The position numbers and the translations under genes were made by a program. The notes under the pieces are model-generated. The model saw only the letters and a program-made list of their open reading frames with translations. It was not told the DNA's origin and ran no database searches. From Chloroflexi bacterium RBG_16_72_14 (GTDB taxonomy: Bacteria > Chloroflexota > Limnocylindria > Limnocylindrales > CSP1-4), in the NCBI GenBank assembly GCA_001797035.1, contig MGOE01000096.1, forward strand, positions 1 to 15,627: 15,627 bases of DNA, in the 5' to 3' direction. Every line of letters begins with the position of its first letter. Position 1 is the first letter of the stretch. Positions 6,696 through 13,948 of this stretch are shown one piece after another.

Positions 6696-7568
6696 ATGGA
6701 GTTCGTCACCCAGTCCCTCGTCATCGGCCTGACCGAGAACGCCCCGCTGGTCCTCGCCGCGATCGGCTTCGCCCTGCTGTACCGCCTCACCGGCCTGATC
6801 AACGTGGCGTACTCGGAGACCATCACGCTGGGGGCCTACTTCGGGATGTGGATCAACACCACGTACGGCCTCGACTTCTACGCCATCCTGATCCCCACCG
6901 GGATCCTCGCCGGCGCCCTGAGCGTCGCCACGTACCTCGCCCTGTTCCGGCCGGCGAGGCACCACAACGTCGGCGCGCTGGAGCTGATCATCATCTCGTT
7001 CGGGCTGTCGATCTTCCTGCGCCACGGGCTGCAGTTCGTGTTCGGCTACCCGGAGCGCTTCTACGACGTCCCGTCCCCGGACACGATCATGATCCTCGGC
7101 GTCGGCGTGACGTCGTTCCGCCTCATCGCCCTGCTCAGCGTGGCCATCCTCTCCGGGCTGCTCTACCTGTTCATCCAGCGGACCACGCTCGGCCTCCAGA
7201 TCCGCGCCCTCGCGAGCGACGAGGACCTGGCCCGGGTGAGCGGGATCCGGCCGCTCGCCGTCACCACCCTTATCTGGTTCATCGCGGGCGTCGCCGGCGG
7301 GCTGGCCGGCGCGTTCTACGGCGTCGGGGCGTCGGTATCCCCGCTGCTCGGCTGGCGGCAGTTCCTGCTCATCCTGATGGTCGCCCTCGTGGGCGGGAGC
7401 TGGGGGCTGGGCGGAGTCATCGTCGTGGGCGTGGCCACCAGCGTCGCCCTGGCCGGGATGGCCCTCCAGTTCGACCAGGTCCTGTATGCCCAGCTGGTGC
7501 TCATCGTCGCCTTCGTCGTGATCCTCAAGGTGCGTGGCTCCAAGCTCACCGAGACGGCAAAGGTGTAG
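6696..7568 (+). CDS. Branched-chain amino acid-type ABC transporter permease (LivH family)
   Basis: 290 aa inner-membrane permease. ATG 6696 follows GAGGT about 9 bases upstream. The protein is almost entirely hydrophobic helices (about eight) and begins with the family-typical GLTENAPLVLAAIGFALLYR segment leading to TGLINVAYSETITLGAYFG. The cytoplasmic loop QIRALASDEDLARVSGI (about residues 168-184) matches the LivH EAA-like coupling loop that contacts the ATPases. It is the first gene of a five-gene importer operon, with 4 bases to the next gene. LivHMGF-type systems carry amino acids but also urea, amides, aromatic acids and other small organics, so family membership does not fix the substrate. 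Confidence 0.93.
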   Translation: MEFVTQSLVIGLTENAPLVLAAIGFALLYRLTGLINVAYSETITLGAYFGMWINTTYGLDFYAILIPTGILAGALSVATYLALFRPARHHNVGALELIIISFGLSIFLRHGLQFVFGYPERFYDVPSPDTIMILGVGVTSFRLIALLSVAILSGLLYLFIQRTTLGLQIRALASDEDLARVSGIRPLAVTTLIWFIAGVAGGLAGAFYGVGASVSPLLGWRQFLLILMVALVGGSWGLGGVIVVGVATSVALAGMALQFDQVLYAQLVLIVAFVVILKVRGSKLTETAKV

Positions 7569-7572
7569 GGCG

Positions 7573-8523
7573 ATGGACCTCAAATGGCTCGACGCCTTCC
7601 TGATCTCGGGCCTGTTCGACGTCGCGATGGTGATGGGGCTTGCGCTGCTCCTGCATCTGCAGCTCGGGCTCGGCCGGATCGCCAACTTCGGCGTCGTCGG
7701 GTTCTGGGGTATCGGCATGTACGTGTACGGCGTGCTGTACGTCCAGGTCGACTGGCCGTTCGGGGATCCCTGGCAGTTCCTCGTGTGCGCCGCCGCCGCG
7801 ACCCTTGCCGCCGGCGTAGCCGGGCTCCTCATCGGCTGGCTCATCTCGGACCTCGACACCGACGGCGTGCTCATGGGCACCCTCGGGTTCGCAGCGGTCG
7901 TGCAGATCCTGGCGACCACCCAGGACGACCTCACCGGTGGCGCCCGCGGTATGGGCGGGCTGAGCTTCCCGTACGACATCGGCACGGTGAAGCAGAACGA
8001 GTTCCTGTGGCTGGCGATCACGGCGGCCGTCGTGGTCGTGATCCTGCTCTACGTCTGGTGGGTCCACCGCTCGCCCTACGGGCGCCTGCTCATCGCCATC
8101 GGCGGCAGCGAGCCGCTCGCTCGCAGCCTCGGCAAGTCGACGTTCCTGACCAAGCTGGGGCTGTTCACCGTCACGTCGGCGGCGATGGGATTCCTCGGGG
8201 CGATGAACGGGGTCTTCGTCCACTTCCTCGACATCGGCACCATCGGGGTGGCCGTCACCCTCGCGGCCATGGTGGGCCTCGTCCTGGGCGGCACGGCGCG
8301 TGTCTGGGGCGCGGTGATCGGGGTCATCCTCACGGTGGGGCTGTTCGACATCGTGGTCCAGTCCTACCTGCCACTGCCCAGGGAGTGGTACACGCAGGCG
8401 ATCCCCGTGCTCCGTGAGGCCCTGTTCGGCCTCGCGCTGATCCTGGTCCTCGTGTTCCGGCCGCTGGGCATCCTCGGCGACATGCGGCGGGACCGGCTGA
8501 TGCGGAAGATCCATGGTCGCTGA
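7573..8523 (+). CDS. Branched-chain amino acid-type ABC transporter permease (LivM family)
   Basis: 316 aa from ATG 7573, 4 bases after the previous stop; GTAGGG at that stop serves as ribosome binding site. Longer in-frame starts would run back into the first permease. Hydrophobic helices alternate with short loops. LGLGRIANFGVVGFWGIGMY (about residues 30-49) is the LivM counterpart of the LivH motif, and the loop GRLLIAIGGSEPLARSLGKS (about 173-192) is the ATPase-coupling loop. The last 11 bases overlap the next gene, indicating translational coupling. The product should pair with the LivH-type protein to form the channel. Confidence 0.93.
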   Translation: MDLKWLDAFLISGLFDVAMVMGLALLLHLQLGLGRIANFGVVGFWGIGMYVYGVLYVQVDWPFGDPWQFLVCAAAATLAAGVAGLLIGWLISDLDTDGVLMGTLGFAAVVQILATTQDDLTGGARGMGGLSFPYDIGTVKQNEFLWLAITAAVVVVILLYVWWVHRSPYGRLLIAIGGSEPLARSLGKSTFLTKLGLFTVTSAAMGFLGAMNGVFVHFLDIGTIGVAVTLAAMVGLVLGGTARVWGAVIGVILTVGLFDIVVQSYLPLPREWYTQAIPVLREALFGLALILVLVFRPLGILGDMRRDRLMRKIHGR

Positions 8524-9307
8524 CGTCGTCGTGGCCCCGGCCGTCACCCGTCCCCGGATCCGGATCCAGGGGGCCGTCAAGAGCTTCTCGGGACGCGTCG
8601 TGGTGGACGTCGACGACCTGGTCCTGGGCGACCAGCCGATCGAGGGCCTGATCGGACCCAACGGCGCCGGCAAGACGACGCTGATGCGCATGATCATGCA
8701 CTCCACCCCGCTCGACCGCGGCACGATCTCGCTCCTGCCTGCCGGGGGACGCGAGACGGTGCTCTCGAGCCTGCCCGCCCACCGGATGGCGCACCACGGC
8801 GTCGTGAAGTCCAACCAGGTGATCATGGACTTCGACAAGCTGACCATCTGGGACTCGCTCCTGCTCGCCGCGGCGGAGGCCAGGTACGAGCAGCCGCACC
8901 GGGTGTTCAGCGAGCGGACGGTGTTCGGGCGGCACGAGGACGAGATCCGCCACTACCTGGACTACTTCGGGTTCGCGGACCCGACGGCGTTCGCGCTGTC
9001 GGCCGGCGAGAAGAAGCTGCTCGACATCGTCCGCTGCCTCCTCCTGCGACCCTCGTTCCTCCTGCTCGACGAGCCGACCGCCGGCCTGCCCGACGAGCTG
9101 ACCGACAAGGTCATGACGGTGGTCAAGGACCTGGCCGCCGCCGGCACCTCGGTGGTGATCGTGGAGCACGACCTCAACGTCATCTGGAGCCTGTGCGACG
9201 AGGTCCTGTTCATGGCGGAGGGCAGCGTGATCCTGCGGGGAGCCCCGCACGAGATCCGCGCCAACCGGACCGTCGTCGAGAAGTACCTCGGTGAAGGCCA
9301 TGTCTGA
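8513..9307 (+). CDS. ABC transporter ATP-binding protein (LivG-type)
   Basis: 264 aa from ATG 8513, overlapping the permease gene by 11 bases. Walker A is GPNGAGKTT (about residues 48-56), the Q-loop lies in SNQVIMDFDKLTIWDS, Walker B is LLLDEPTAG, and the switch histidine is in IVEHD. The signature region is ALSAGEKKLLDIVRCLLLRP, so the usual LSGGQ or LSYGQ reads LSAGE. The adenine-contacting and catalytic residues look intact, so the protein should be active. The Asn/Asp/Phe-rich LivG C-terminus is short, ending YLGEGHV. It should form the ATPase heterodimer with the next gene product under the two permeases. Confidence 0.92.
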   Translation: MVADVVVAPAVTRPRIRIQGAVKSFSGRVVVDVDDLVLGDQPIEGLIGPNGAGKTTLMRMIMHSTPLDRGTISLLPAGGRETVLSSLPAHRMAHHGVVKSNQVIMDFDKLTIWDSLLLAAAEARYEQPHRVFSERTVFGRHEDEIRHYLDYFGFADPTAFALSAGEKKLLDIVRCLLLRPSFLLLDEPTAGLPDELTDKVMTVVKDLAAAGTSVVIVEHDLNVIWSLCDEVLFMAEGSVILRGAPHEIRANRTVVEKYLGEGHV

Positions 9308-10016
9308 GGCGGCCCCGTCCGTCGCCCTCGAGGTCGAGGGCCTGCGCAGCGGCTATCACGGGGTGACCGTCCTCAAGGGGCTGGACTTCGCCGTGGGCAG
9401 CGAGATCTTCGCCGTGCTGGGGGCCAACGGAGCGGGCAAGACCACGCTGCTGGCGACCCTGGCGCGCCTCATCCCGCTGATGGCGGGGACGATCCGGTTC
9501 CAGGGCGAGGACGTGTCCGCGCTGCGCCCGTACGAGACGGCCGACCGGGGAATCGGCTACGTCCCCCAGGAGAAGGGCGTGTTCACCGATCTCACCGTCC
9601 TCGAGAACCTCAACGTGGGCGGGATGATCGGCGCGCGCTCGCGCGACGAGCGGATGGCCGAGGTGTTCGACCTGTTCCCGGACCTGCGGGCCCTCCAGGC
9701 GCAGAAGGCGGGGACCCTGAGCGGCGGCGAATCACGGATGGTGGCCTGCGGCCGGGCCCTGATGCAAGACCCCAGGGTGCTGCTGCTCGACGAGCCGACG
9801 GCCGGCCTGTCGCCGCTGTACGTCGACATGTTCTTCGAGAAGATCAGGGAGATCCACGAGACCAGGGGCGTCGCCATCGTCCTCGCCGAGCAGAACGCCA
9901 CCAAGGCGCTCCAGGTCGCGGACCGGGTGATGGTGCTGAGCCTCGGCAAGGCGTTCGCCGTGATGGACGCCACCCAGTTGACGACCCAGCAGCTCAAGGA
10001 GGGATACCGGATCTGA
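9300..10016 (+). CDS. ABC transporter ATP-binding protein (LivF-type)
   Basis: 238 aa from ATG 9300, overlapping the previous gene by 8 bases; a GTG at 9291 is an alternative start adding three residues. Walker A is GANGAGKTT, the Q-loop is in VPQEKGVFTDLTVLENL, the signature is LSGGESRMVACGRAL, Walker B is LLLDEPTAGLSP, and the switch residue region reads VLAEQNATKAL. The glutamine in LAEQN, in place of the histidine, is normal for LivF proteins. It is the shorter partner of the importer's ATPase pair. Its final codons lie in one copy of a 13-base direct repeat shared with the following gap. Confidence 0.92.
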   Translation: MSEAAPSVALEVEGLRSGYHGVTVLKGLDFAVGSEIFAVLGANGAGKTTLLATLARLIPLMAGTIRFQGEDVSALRPYETADRGIGYVPQEKGVFTDLTVLENLNVGGMIGARSRDERMAEVFDLFPDLRALQAQKAGTLSGGESRMVACGRALMQDPRVLLLDEPTAGLSPLYVDMFFEKIREIHETRGVAIVLAEQNATKALQVADRVMVLSLGKAFAVMDATQLTTQQLKEGYRI

Positions 10017-10054
10017 GAACCCCTGGTGCGTCCCGCAACACACCGGATCTGAGA
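10006..10054 (+). repeat. 13-base direct repeat across the end of the LivF-type gene
   Basis: ACCGGATCTGAGA occurs at 10006-10018, spanning the stop codon, and again at 10042-10054, a 36-base offset. The rest of the gap to 10088 holds only the AGGAGGAG ribosome binding site (10076-10083) of the binding-protein gene. The second copy looks like a short duplication of the gene end. Confidence 0.6.
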
Positions 10055-10088
10055 CCCCCTTCGGAGCACCAACACAGGAGGAGACGCA

Positions 10089-11474
10089 ATGAGGGTCGGT
10101 AGCACGAAGTCCGGCCGCATCCTGATCGGGATCGCGGTCCTTGCGCTGGTCGCCGGCGCCTGCGGCGGCGGTGCCGCCACCGAGGCACCGTCGGGCCAGG
10201 CCACGACCGCCCCGTCGGGGCAGGCGACCACGCCGCCGGAGACCGGACCGGTGGTGGTCTGCGAGCTCGCCTACTACACCGGCTCATTCGCGGCGTACGG
10301 GAAGGCGCTGACCAACGATGTGCGCTTCCCGATCGAGGAGGTCATCAACGACGACCCGCCGCTCGGTCGCACGTGGGAGCTCGTCTCCGAGGACATCGGG
10401 GACGACCACGAGGGCGAGGCGGCCAAGATCTGCCTCGAGCAGCACGGTGCCGAGATCGTGGTGAGCATCGCTCACCAGTACCGGACCTACCGCGACTATA
10501 TGATGGAGTACTGGGAGGAGAACGATTCGCCGCTCGGGCCTTCGGTCCACGGCGGCGCCATCCCGGGCAACCTCGGCGGCAAGGCCGCGGAGCCCATCTT
10601 CCGGGCGCAGGGCCTCGACGAGGCCCTGGGAACCTACGGGAGCCTGTACGCATCCGAGCAGGGCCTCAAGAAGATCGTGATCTTCGCCACCCAGGTCGAA
10701 GGCTTCCAGCTGGCCGCCGACGCCGCCGGGAAGGCTGCCGAGATCCTGGGCCTCGAGGTCCTGGCCCGGATCGACGTCCAGGTCAATCAGCCCTCCTACC
10801 GGGCCGAGGCCCAGAAGATCGCCGACCTCAAGCCCGATGCCGTCATCGTCCAGGCGGGATCGACGGAGTCCGCCGCGATCATCAAGGGGGCGGCCGAGGC
10901 CGGCCTGTCGCTCAACTGGATCGGCGAGACCGGGTGGGCCGAGGCGGAGTTCATCGGAACGCTGGGCAAGGACCCGATCGCATCGCAGAAGGGGATCGGC
11001 TTCCCCTCGTTCGCACCCAACAAGGCAACCCCGGCCTGGGACTTCTTCCAGCCACTGTGGGACGCACAGACGGACAAGGCCTATGACGCGACGGGCCAGT
11101 ACGCCTTCTCGACCTACGACCTCCTGATCCAGACGGCGCTCGCCGTCGAGGCCGCGGGCTCCTACAAGGCGAGTGCCTGGGCGCCCGCCATGTTCGCGGT
11201 CGGCGACGGGGGCGAGGTGTGCTACACGTACGCCGACTGCCTGAAGCTGATCCGGGACGGCAAGGACGTCGACTACGAGGGCGTCACCGGCCCCGGCCTG
11301 TACTCCGAGGGCGGCGTCAACGCCGTCACCCCGGCGTACATCCCGTTCACGGCGGCAGGGACGACCGGCGAGCCCGTGCTCCTCGATGCCGCGAAGGGGC
11401 TGGAGATCCTCGAGCAGATCGTGACCAAGGCGACCTGCGACCCCGCGAACCCGCCCAACCTCTGCGAGTGGTAA
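10089..11474 (+). CDS. ABC transporter substrate-binding lipoprotein (Peripla_BP_6 type)
   Basis: 461 aa, ATG 10089 with AGGAGGAG five bases upstream. Residues 1-24 are a lipoprotein signal (Lys/Arg, then LIGIAVLALVAGA) with the lipidated cysteine at 25. A flexible linker follows, with an exact 8-residue tandem repeat APSGQATT at 33-40 and 41-48. The remainder is a two-lobed type I periplasmic-binding fold of the Leu/Ile/Val receptor family: CELAYYTGSFAAYGKAL, then AEIVVSIAHQYRTYRDYMMEYWE, KKIVIFATQVEGFQLAADAA, and KPDAVIVQAGSTESAAIIKGA. Cysteines near CYTYADC and at the C-terminus (TCDPANPPNLCEW) could form disulfides. It is the last gene of the importer operon, before a strong hairpin. The Tyr/Trp/Glu-rich pocket-side segment hints at a polar organic ligand, but no ligand can be assigned. 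Confidence 0.93.
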   Translation: MRVGSTKSGRILIGIAVLALVAGACGGGAATEAPSGQATTAPSGQATTPPETGPVVVCELAYYTGSFAAYGKALTNDVRFPIEEVINDDPPLGRTWELVSEDIGDDHEGEAAKICLEQHGAEIVVSIAHQYRTYRDYMMEYWEENDSPLGPSVHGGAIPGNLGGKAAEPIFRAQGLDEALGTYGSLYASEQGLKKIVIFATQVEGFQLAADAAGKAAEILGLEVLARIDVQVNQPSYRAEAQKIADLKPDAVIVQAGSTESAAIIKGAAEAGLSLNWIGETGWAEAEFIGTLGKDPIASQKGIGFPSFAPNKATPAWDFFQPLWDAQTDKAYDATGQYAFSTYDLLIQTALAVEAAGSYKASAWAPAMFAVGDGGEVCYTYADCLKLIRDGKDVDYEGVTGPGLYSEGGVNAVTPAYIPFTAAGTTGEPVLLDAAKGLEILEQIVTKATCDPANPPNLCEW

Positions 11475-11503
11475 CGGCGTAGCGCCCGTCCTGGACGGGT
11501 CGA

Positions 11504-11539
11504 AAGGGGGTCCTCTCGCCACCGGCGGAGGACCCCCTT
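11504..11539 (+). terminator. Strong hairpin terminator after the importer operon
   Basis: A perfect 12-base stem pairs AAGGGGGTCCTC (11504-11515) with GAGGACCCCCTT (11528-11539). The 12-base loop contains a further CGCC/GGCG stem. There is no T-run, but a smaller hairpin (CCCGTC/GACGGG, 11485-11499) precedes it. It separates the binding-protein gene from the cupin promoter. Confidence 0.75.
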
Positions 11540-11560
11540 CTCGCGCGCGGCGCGTCGGTC

Positions 11561-11622
11561 GCGGACCTCGGCAGCGGACCTCGGCAGCGGCCCTCGGGCT
11601 ACGACACAGCGGCCCTCGGGCT
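11561..11622. repeat. Short direct repeats upstream of the cupin promoter
   Basis: GCGGACCTCGGCA occurs twice in tandem (11561-11573 and 11574-11586). The related GCGGCCCTCGGGCT follows at 11587-11600 and 11609-11622. They fill the non-coding stretch between terminator and promoter. They may be replication-slippage products; no function is evident. Confidence 0.6.
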
Positions 11623-11623
11623 C

Positions 11624-11652
11624 TTGACCGGGGGCGCTCCGATGCGTATTCT
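11624..11652 (+). promoter_or_regulatory. Promoter of the cupin-transketolase operon
   Basis: TTGACC (11624-11629) and TATTCT (11647-11652) stand exactly 17 bases apart. This is the clearest sigma70-type promoter in the window. Operator site F starts immediately downstream of the -10 box. Confidence 0.65.
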
Positions 11653-11653
11653 C

Positions 11654-11666
11654 GATAATCGATTGT
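11654..11666. promoter_or_regulatory. Operator site F
   Basis: GATAATCGATTGT, an exact copy of the 13-mer at sites A and E. It lies at the expected transcription start of the cupin operon, where a bound dimer would block initiation. Confidence 0.75.
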
Positions 11667-11705
11667 TGTTCTCGCGGGCCGTCCCCCCGCGGCCGGAGGT
11701 ATCTG

Positions 11706-12074
11706 ATGATCAAGCGCGTGGCGCGCCCCGAGGCCGAGATCGTCCCCCTGCCCGGCCGCACCTGGCACTCGTACTTCGGCCCCCACAACAGCGCCGCCCG
11801 CAACGTGTCCATGGGCGTGTCCGTGTTCCCGGCAGGCTCCCGGCCCGAGGGCCACGTCCACCCCGCCGAGGAGGAGACCATCTACTGCACGGCGGGCCGC
11901 GGCCGGATCGTGACCCCGGACGGCGTCGCGGAGGTGGAGCCGGGCGTCGTGGTCCACGTCTCGCCCGGCACGTTCCACGCCACCGAAGCGGACGGCCCCG
12001 ATCCGCTCGAGCTCGTGTGCCTGTTCTCCCCGCCCGTGGTGTCGGGCTCGTACGAGAAGGGCGGCGCTTCGTGA
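11706..12074 (+). CDS. Small single-domain cupin protein
   Basis: 122 aa, ATG 11706 with GGAGGT (11695-11700) five bases upstream. Cupin motif 1 is EGHVHPAEEETIYCTAGRG, giving metal ligands His50, His52 and a glutamate at 56-57. Motif 2 is GVVVHVSPGTFHA, giving His91. All four expected metal ligands are present, so a metal-bound isomerase, dioxygenase or binding role is possible. Small cupins in sugar operons are often sugar or sugar-phosphate isomerases or lyases, but nothing here specifies the reaction. The stop overlaps the GTG start of the transketolase N-subunit (GTGA), so it is the first cistron of a tightly coupled operon under operator F. Confidence 0.9.
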   Translation: MIKRVARPEAEIVPLPGRTWHSYFGPHNSAARNVSMGVSVFPAGSRPEGHVHPAEEETIYCTAGRGRIVTPDGVAEVEPGVVVHVSPGTFHATEADGPDPLELVCLFSPPVVSGSYEKGGAS

Positions 12075-12976
12075 GCGGCGCCTCGGCGGGGACCACGACG
12101 CACGCGGACGCCGGGGAGGTCGCGCGCCTCGAGGAGGTCGCGCGCAGGATCCGGGTCCACGTCGTCCGCGTCGTCAACCACGCCCGGGGCGGGCACCTGG
12201 GCGGGCCGCTGTCGGCCGCTGACCTGCTCGCGGCGCTGTACTTCCACGCCATGCGGGTCCGGCCCGAGGACCCGGACTGGCCGGACCGGGACCGCTTCGT
12301 GCTGTCCAAGGGTCACAGCTCGATCGGCCTGTATGCGGCGATGGCGCTCCGCGGCTACTTCCCGGAGGAGGAGCTGCTGACCTTCGACGCCGCCCATTCG
12401 AGGCTCCAGGGCCACCCGGACATGACCCGGCTGCCCGGGCTCGACATGTCCACCGGGTCGCTGGGCATGGGCATCTCCGCCGCCATGGGCATCGCGCTCG
12501 GCGGGCGCCTCACCGGCCACGACATCCGGGCGTTCGTGATGCTGGGCGACGGCGAGTGCCAGGAGGGCGAGGTCTGGGAGGCCGCGATGGCGGCCGCGAA
12601 GTACCGGCTCGACAACCTGGTCGCGATCATCGACCACAACCGGCTCCAGCAGTTCGGCTGGCACGGGGACGGACCCGACGGCCGTCTGCCACCCCAGGTC
12701 CCGGGTGAGCTCGCCGGCAAGTGGCGCGCCTTCGGCTGGCGCGTCCTCGAGGTGGACGGCCACGACATGGCGGCGATCCTGGGCGTGCTCGATGAGGCGG
12801 CCCATGGCGACGGGCGGCCGACGGCCGTCATCGCCGACACGGTGAAGGGCAAGGGCGTGTCGTTCATGGAGGGTCACTACTTCTGGCACACCCGGCTGAT
12901 CAAGCCCGAGGAGTTCGCCCAGGCCATGGCCGACCTCGGCGAACCGGCGCCGGCTGCGGAGGAGGCGGCCCGATGA
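12071..12976 (+). CDS. Transketolase, N-terminal (thiamine diphosphate-binding) subunit
   Basis: 301 aa from GTG 12071, inside the cupin stop codon; a longer open frame to 11624 only reads through the cupin gene. Visible landmarks are GGHLGG with His42, SKGHSSIGLYAAM with His82, GSLGMGISAAMG, and the diphosphate/Mg motif starting GDGECQEGEVWEAA at 159 and ending at Asn190 in IIDHN. The C-terminus reads HYFWHTRLIKPEEF where typical enzymes have WHG..P..EE, so the substrate side may differ. It overlaps the C-terminal subunit by 4 bases (ATGA). Split transketolases occur both as housekeeping enzymes and as dedicated catabolic enzymes such as apulose-4-phosphate and sulfosugar transketolases. The operon context favours the dedicated type (inference). 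Confidence 0.93.
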   Translation: MSGASAGTTTHADAGEVARLEEVARRIRVHVVRVVNHARGGHLGGPLSAADLLAALYFHAMRVRPEDPDWPDRDRFVLSKGHSSIGLYAAMALRGYFPEEELLTFDAAHSRLQGHPDMTRLPGLDMSTGSLGMGISAAMGIALGGRLTGHDIRAFVMLGDGECQEGEVWEAAMAAAKYRLDNLVAIIDHNRLQQFGWHGDGPDGRLPPQVPGELAGKWRAFGWRVLEVDGHDMAAILGVLDEAAHGDGRPTAVIADTVKGKGVSFMEGHYFWHTRLIKPEEFAQAMADLGEPAPAAEEAAR

Positions 12977-13920
12977 CCCTGCCGATGGGACGCCCCATGC
13001 GGGAGATCTTCGGCGAGACCGTGGCCGAGCTGGCGACCGACGACCCGCGGATCGTGATGCTCGACGGCGACGTCGGCAGCTCCACCCGCGGCGACATCTT
13101 CGAGCAGGCCCACCCGGACCGCTACCTCCAGATGGGGATCGCGGAGCAGAACATGCTGGGCGTCGCGGCCGGGCTGGCGACGATGGGCCTCATCCCGTTC
13201 ATCAGCACGTTCGTCTCGTTCGCGGTCGTCCGGCCGCTGGACCAGATCCGGGTGCTGATCGCGCAGACCGGGCTCAACGTCAAGATCACGCCGGGCTACG
13301 CTGGGCTGTTCACCGGCATGACCGGGATGAGCCACATCATCGTGGATGACGTCTCGATCATGCGGGCGATGCCGGGCATGGTCACGGTCTCGCCCGCCGA
13401 TGACGTGGAGGCCGCGCAGGTCCTCCGCTGGGCGGCGGCGTACCAGGGACCGGTCTACGTCCGACTGGTCCGCGATGCCACCCAGCGCCTGTTCGACGAG
13501 TCCTACCGCTTCGAGTTCGGCCGGGCGGTCACCATCCGCGAGGGGCGCGACGTGACGCTGGTCAGCACCGGCGCCCAGACACCGCGGACGGTGGACGCCG
13601 CCGAGCTCCTGGCGGCCGAGGGCATCGACGCCCACGTGGTCCACGTGCCGACGATCAAGCCCCTCGACGTGGCCGCGATCGTCGCCGCGGCGGACCGGAC
13701 GGGGCGGGTGATCACGGTCGAGGAGCACACCGTCATCGGCGGCCTCGGCGGGGCGGTCGCGGAGACGCTGGGCGAGCACCGGCCCACCCGGATCGACCGG
13801 ATCGGGCTGCAGGACCTGTACATCCAGTCGGGCCCCAACGACGCCCTGCTCGACATCTACGGCCTGTCGGCGGCACGCGTCAGCGATCGGGTGCGGGAGC
13901 TCCTCGCCGCGTCACGCTGA
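12973..13920 (+). CDS. Transketolase, C-terminal (pyrimidine-binding and C-terminal domain) subunit
   Basis: 315 aa from ATG 12973, coupled to the N-subunit by a 4-base overlap. The catalytic glutamate that activates thiamine diphosphate is Glu58 in GIAEQNMLGVAAGLA. It is followed by STFVSFAVVRPLDQIR, the GMSHIIVDDVSIMRAMPGM loop (canonical enzymes have TH...ED here), and YVRLVRDATQRLF. The C-terminal domain has VTLVSTGAQTPRTVDAAELL and ITVEEHTVIGGLGGAVAE. Both subunits are full length for split transketolases (about 300 plus 310 aa). It ends 28 bases before the convergent regulator gene. Confidence 0.93.
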   Translation: MTLPMGRPMREIFGETVAELATDDPRIVMLDGDVGSSTRGDIFEQAHPDRYLQMGIAEQNMLGVAAGLATMGLIPFISTFVSFAVVRPLDQIRVLIAQTGLNVKITPGYAGLFTGMTGMSHIIVDDVSIMRAMPGMVTVSPADDVEAAQVLRWAAAYQGPVYVRLVRDATQRLFDESYRFEFGRAVTIREGRDVTLVSTGAQTPRTVDAAELLAAEGIDAHVVHVPTIKPLDVAAIVAAADRTGRVITVEEHTVIGGLGGAVAETLGEHRPTRIDRIGLQDLYIQSGPNDALLDIYGLSAARVSDRVRELLAASR

Positions 13921-13929
13921 GCGAGGACC

Positions 13930-13947
13930 CGGCGCGACCGGGCGCCG
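13930..13947. terminator. Possible bidirectional terminator hairpin
   Basis: CGGCGC (13930-13935) pairs with GCGCCG (13942-13947) around a 6-base loop, in the 28-base gap between two convergent genes. The stem is short and has no T-run; position is the main argument. Confidence 0.35.
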
Positions 13948-13948
13948 A

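Noticed and set aside
6696..11474. Assigning the importer to leucine/isoleucine/valine
   Set aside because: The family carries many substrates, and the regulon context points to a specialised catabolic compound rather than amino acid uptake.
10284..11978. A 564-codon minus-strand frame opposite the binding protein
   Set aside because: It crosses the terminator and the cupin promoter and has no domain; the plus strand is a clear lipoprotein.
11624..12070. Long N-terminal extension of the transketolase N-subunit
   Set aside because: It is a frame-shifted reading of the cupin gene and its promoter; a GTG in the GTGA overlap at 12071 gives a normal-length protein.
4315..13920. Calling the locus a sulfoquinovose or apiose pathway
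   Set aside because: The split transketolase and transaldolase fit in part, but the isomerase, kinase, dehydrogenase and sulfonate-handling genes of those pathways are not visible.
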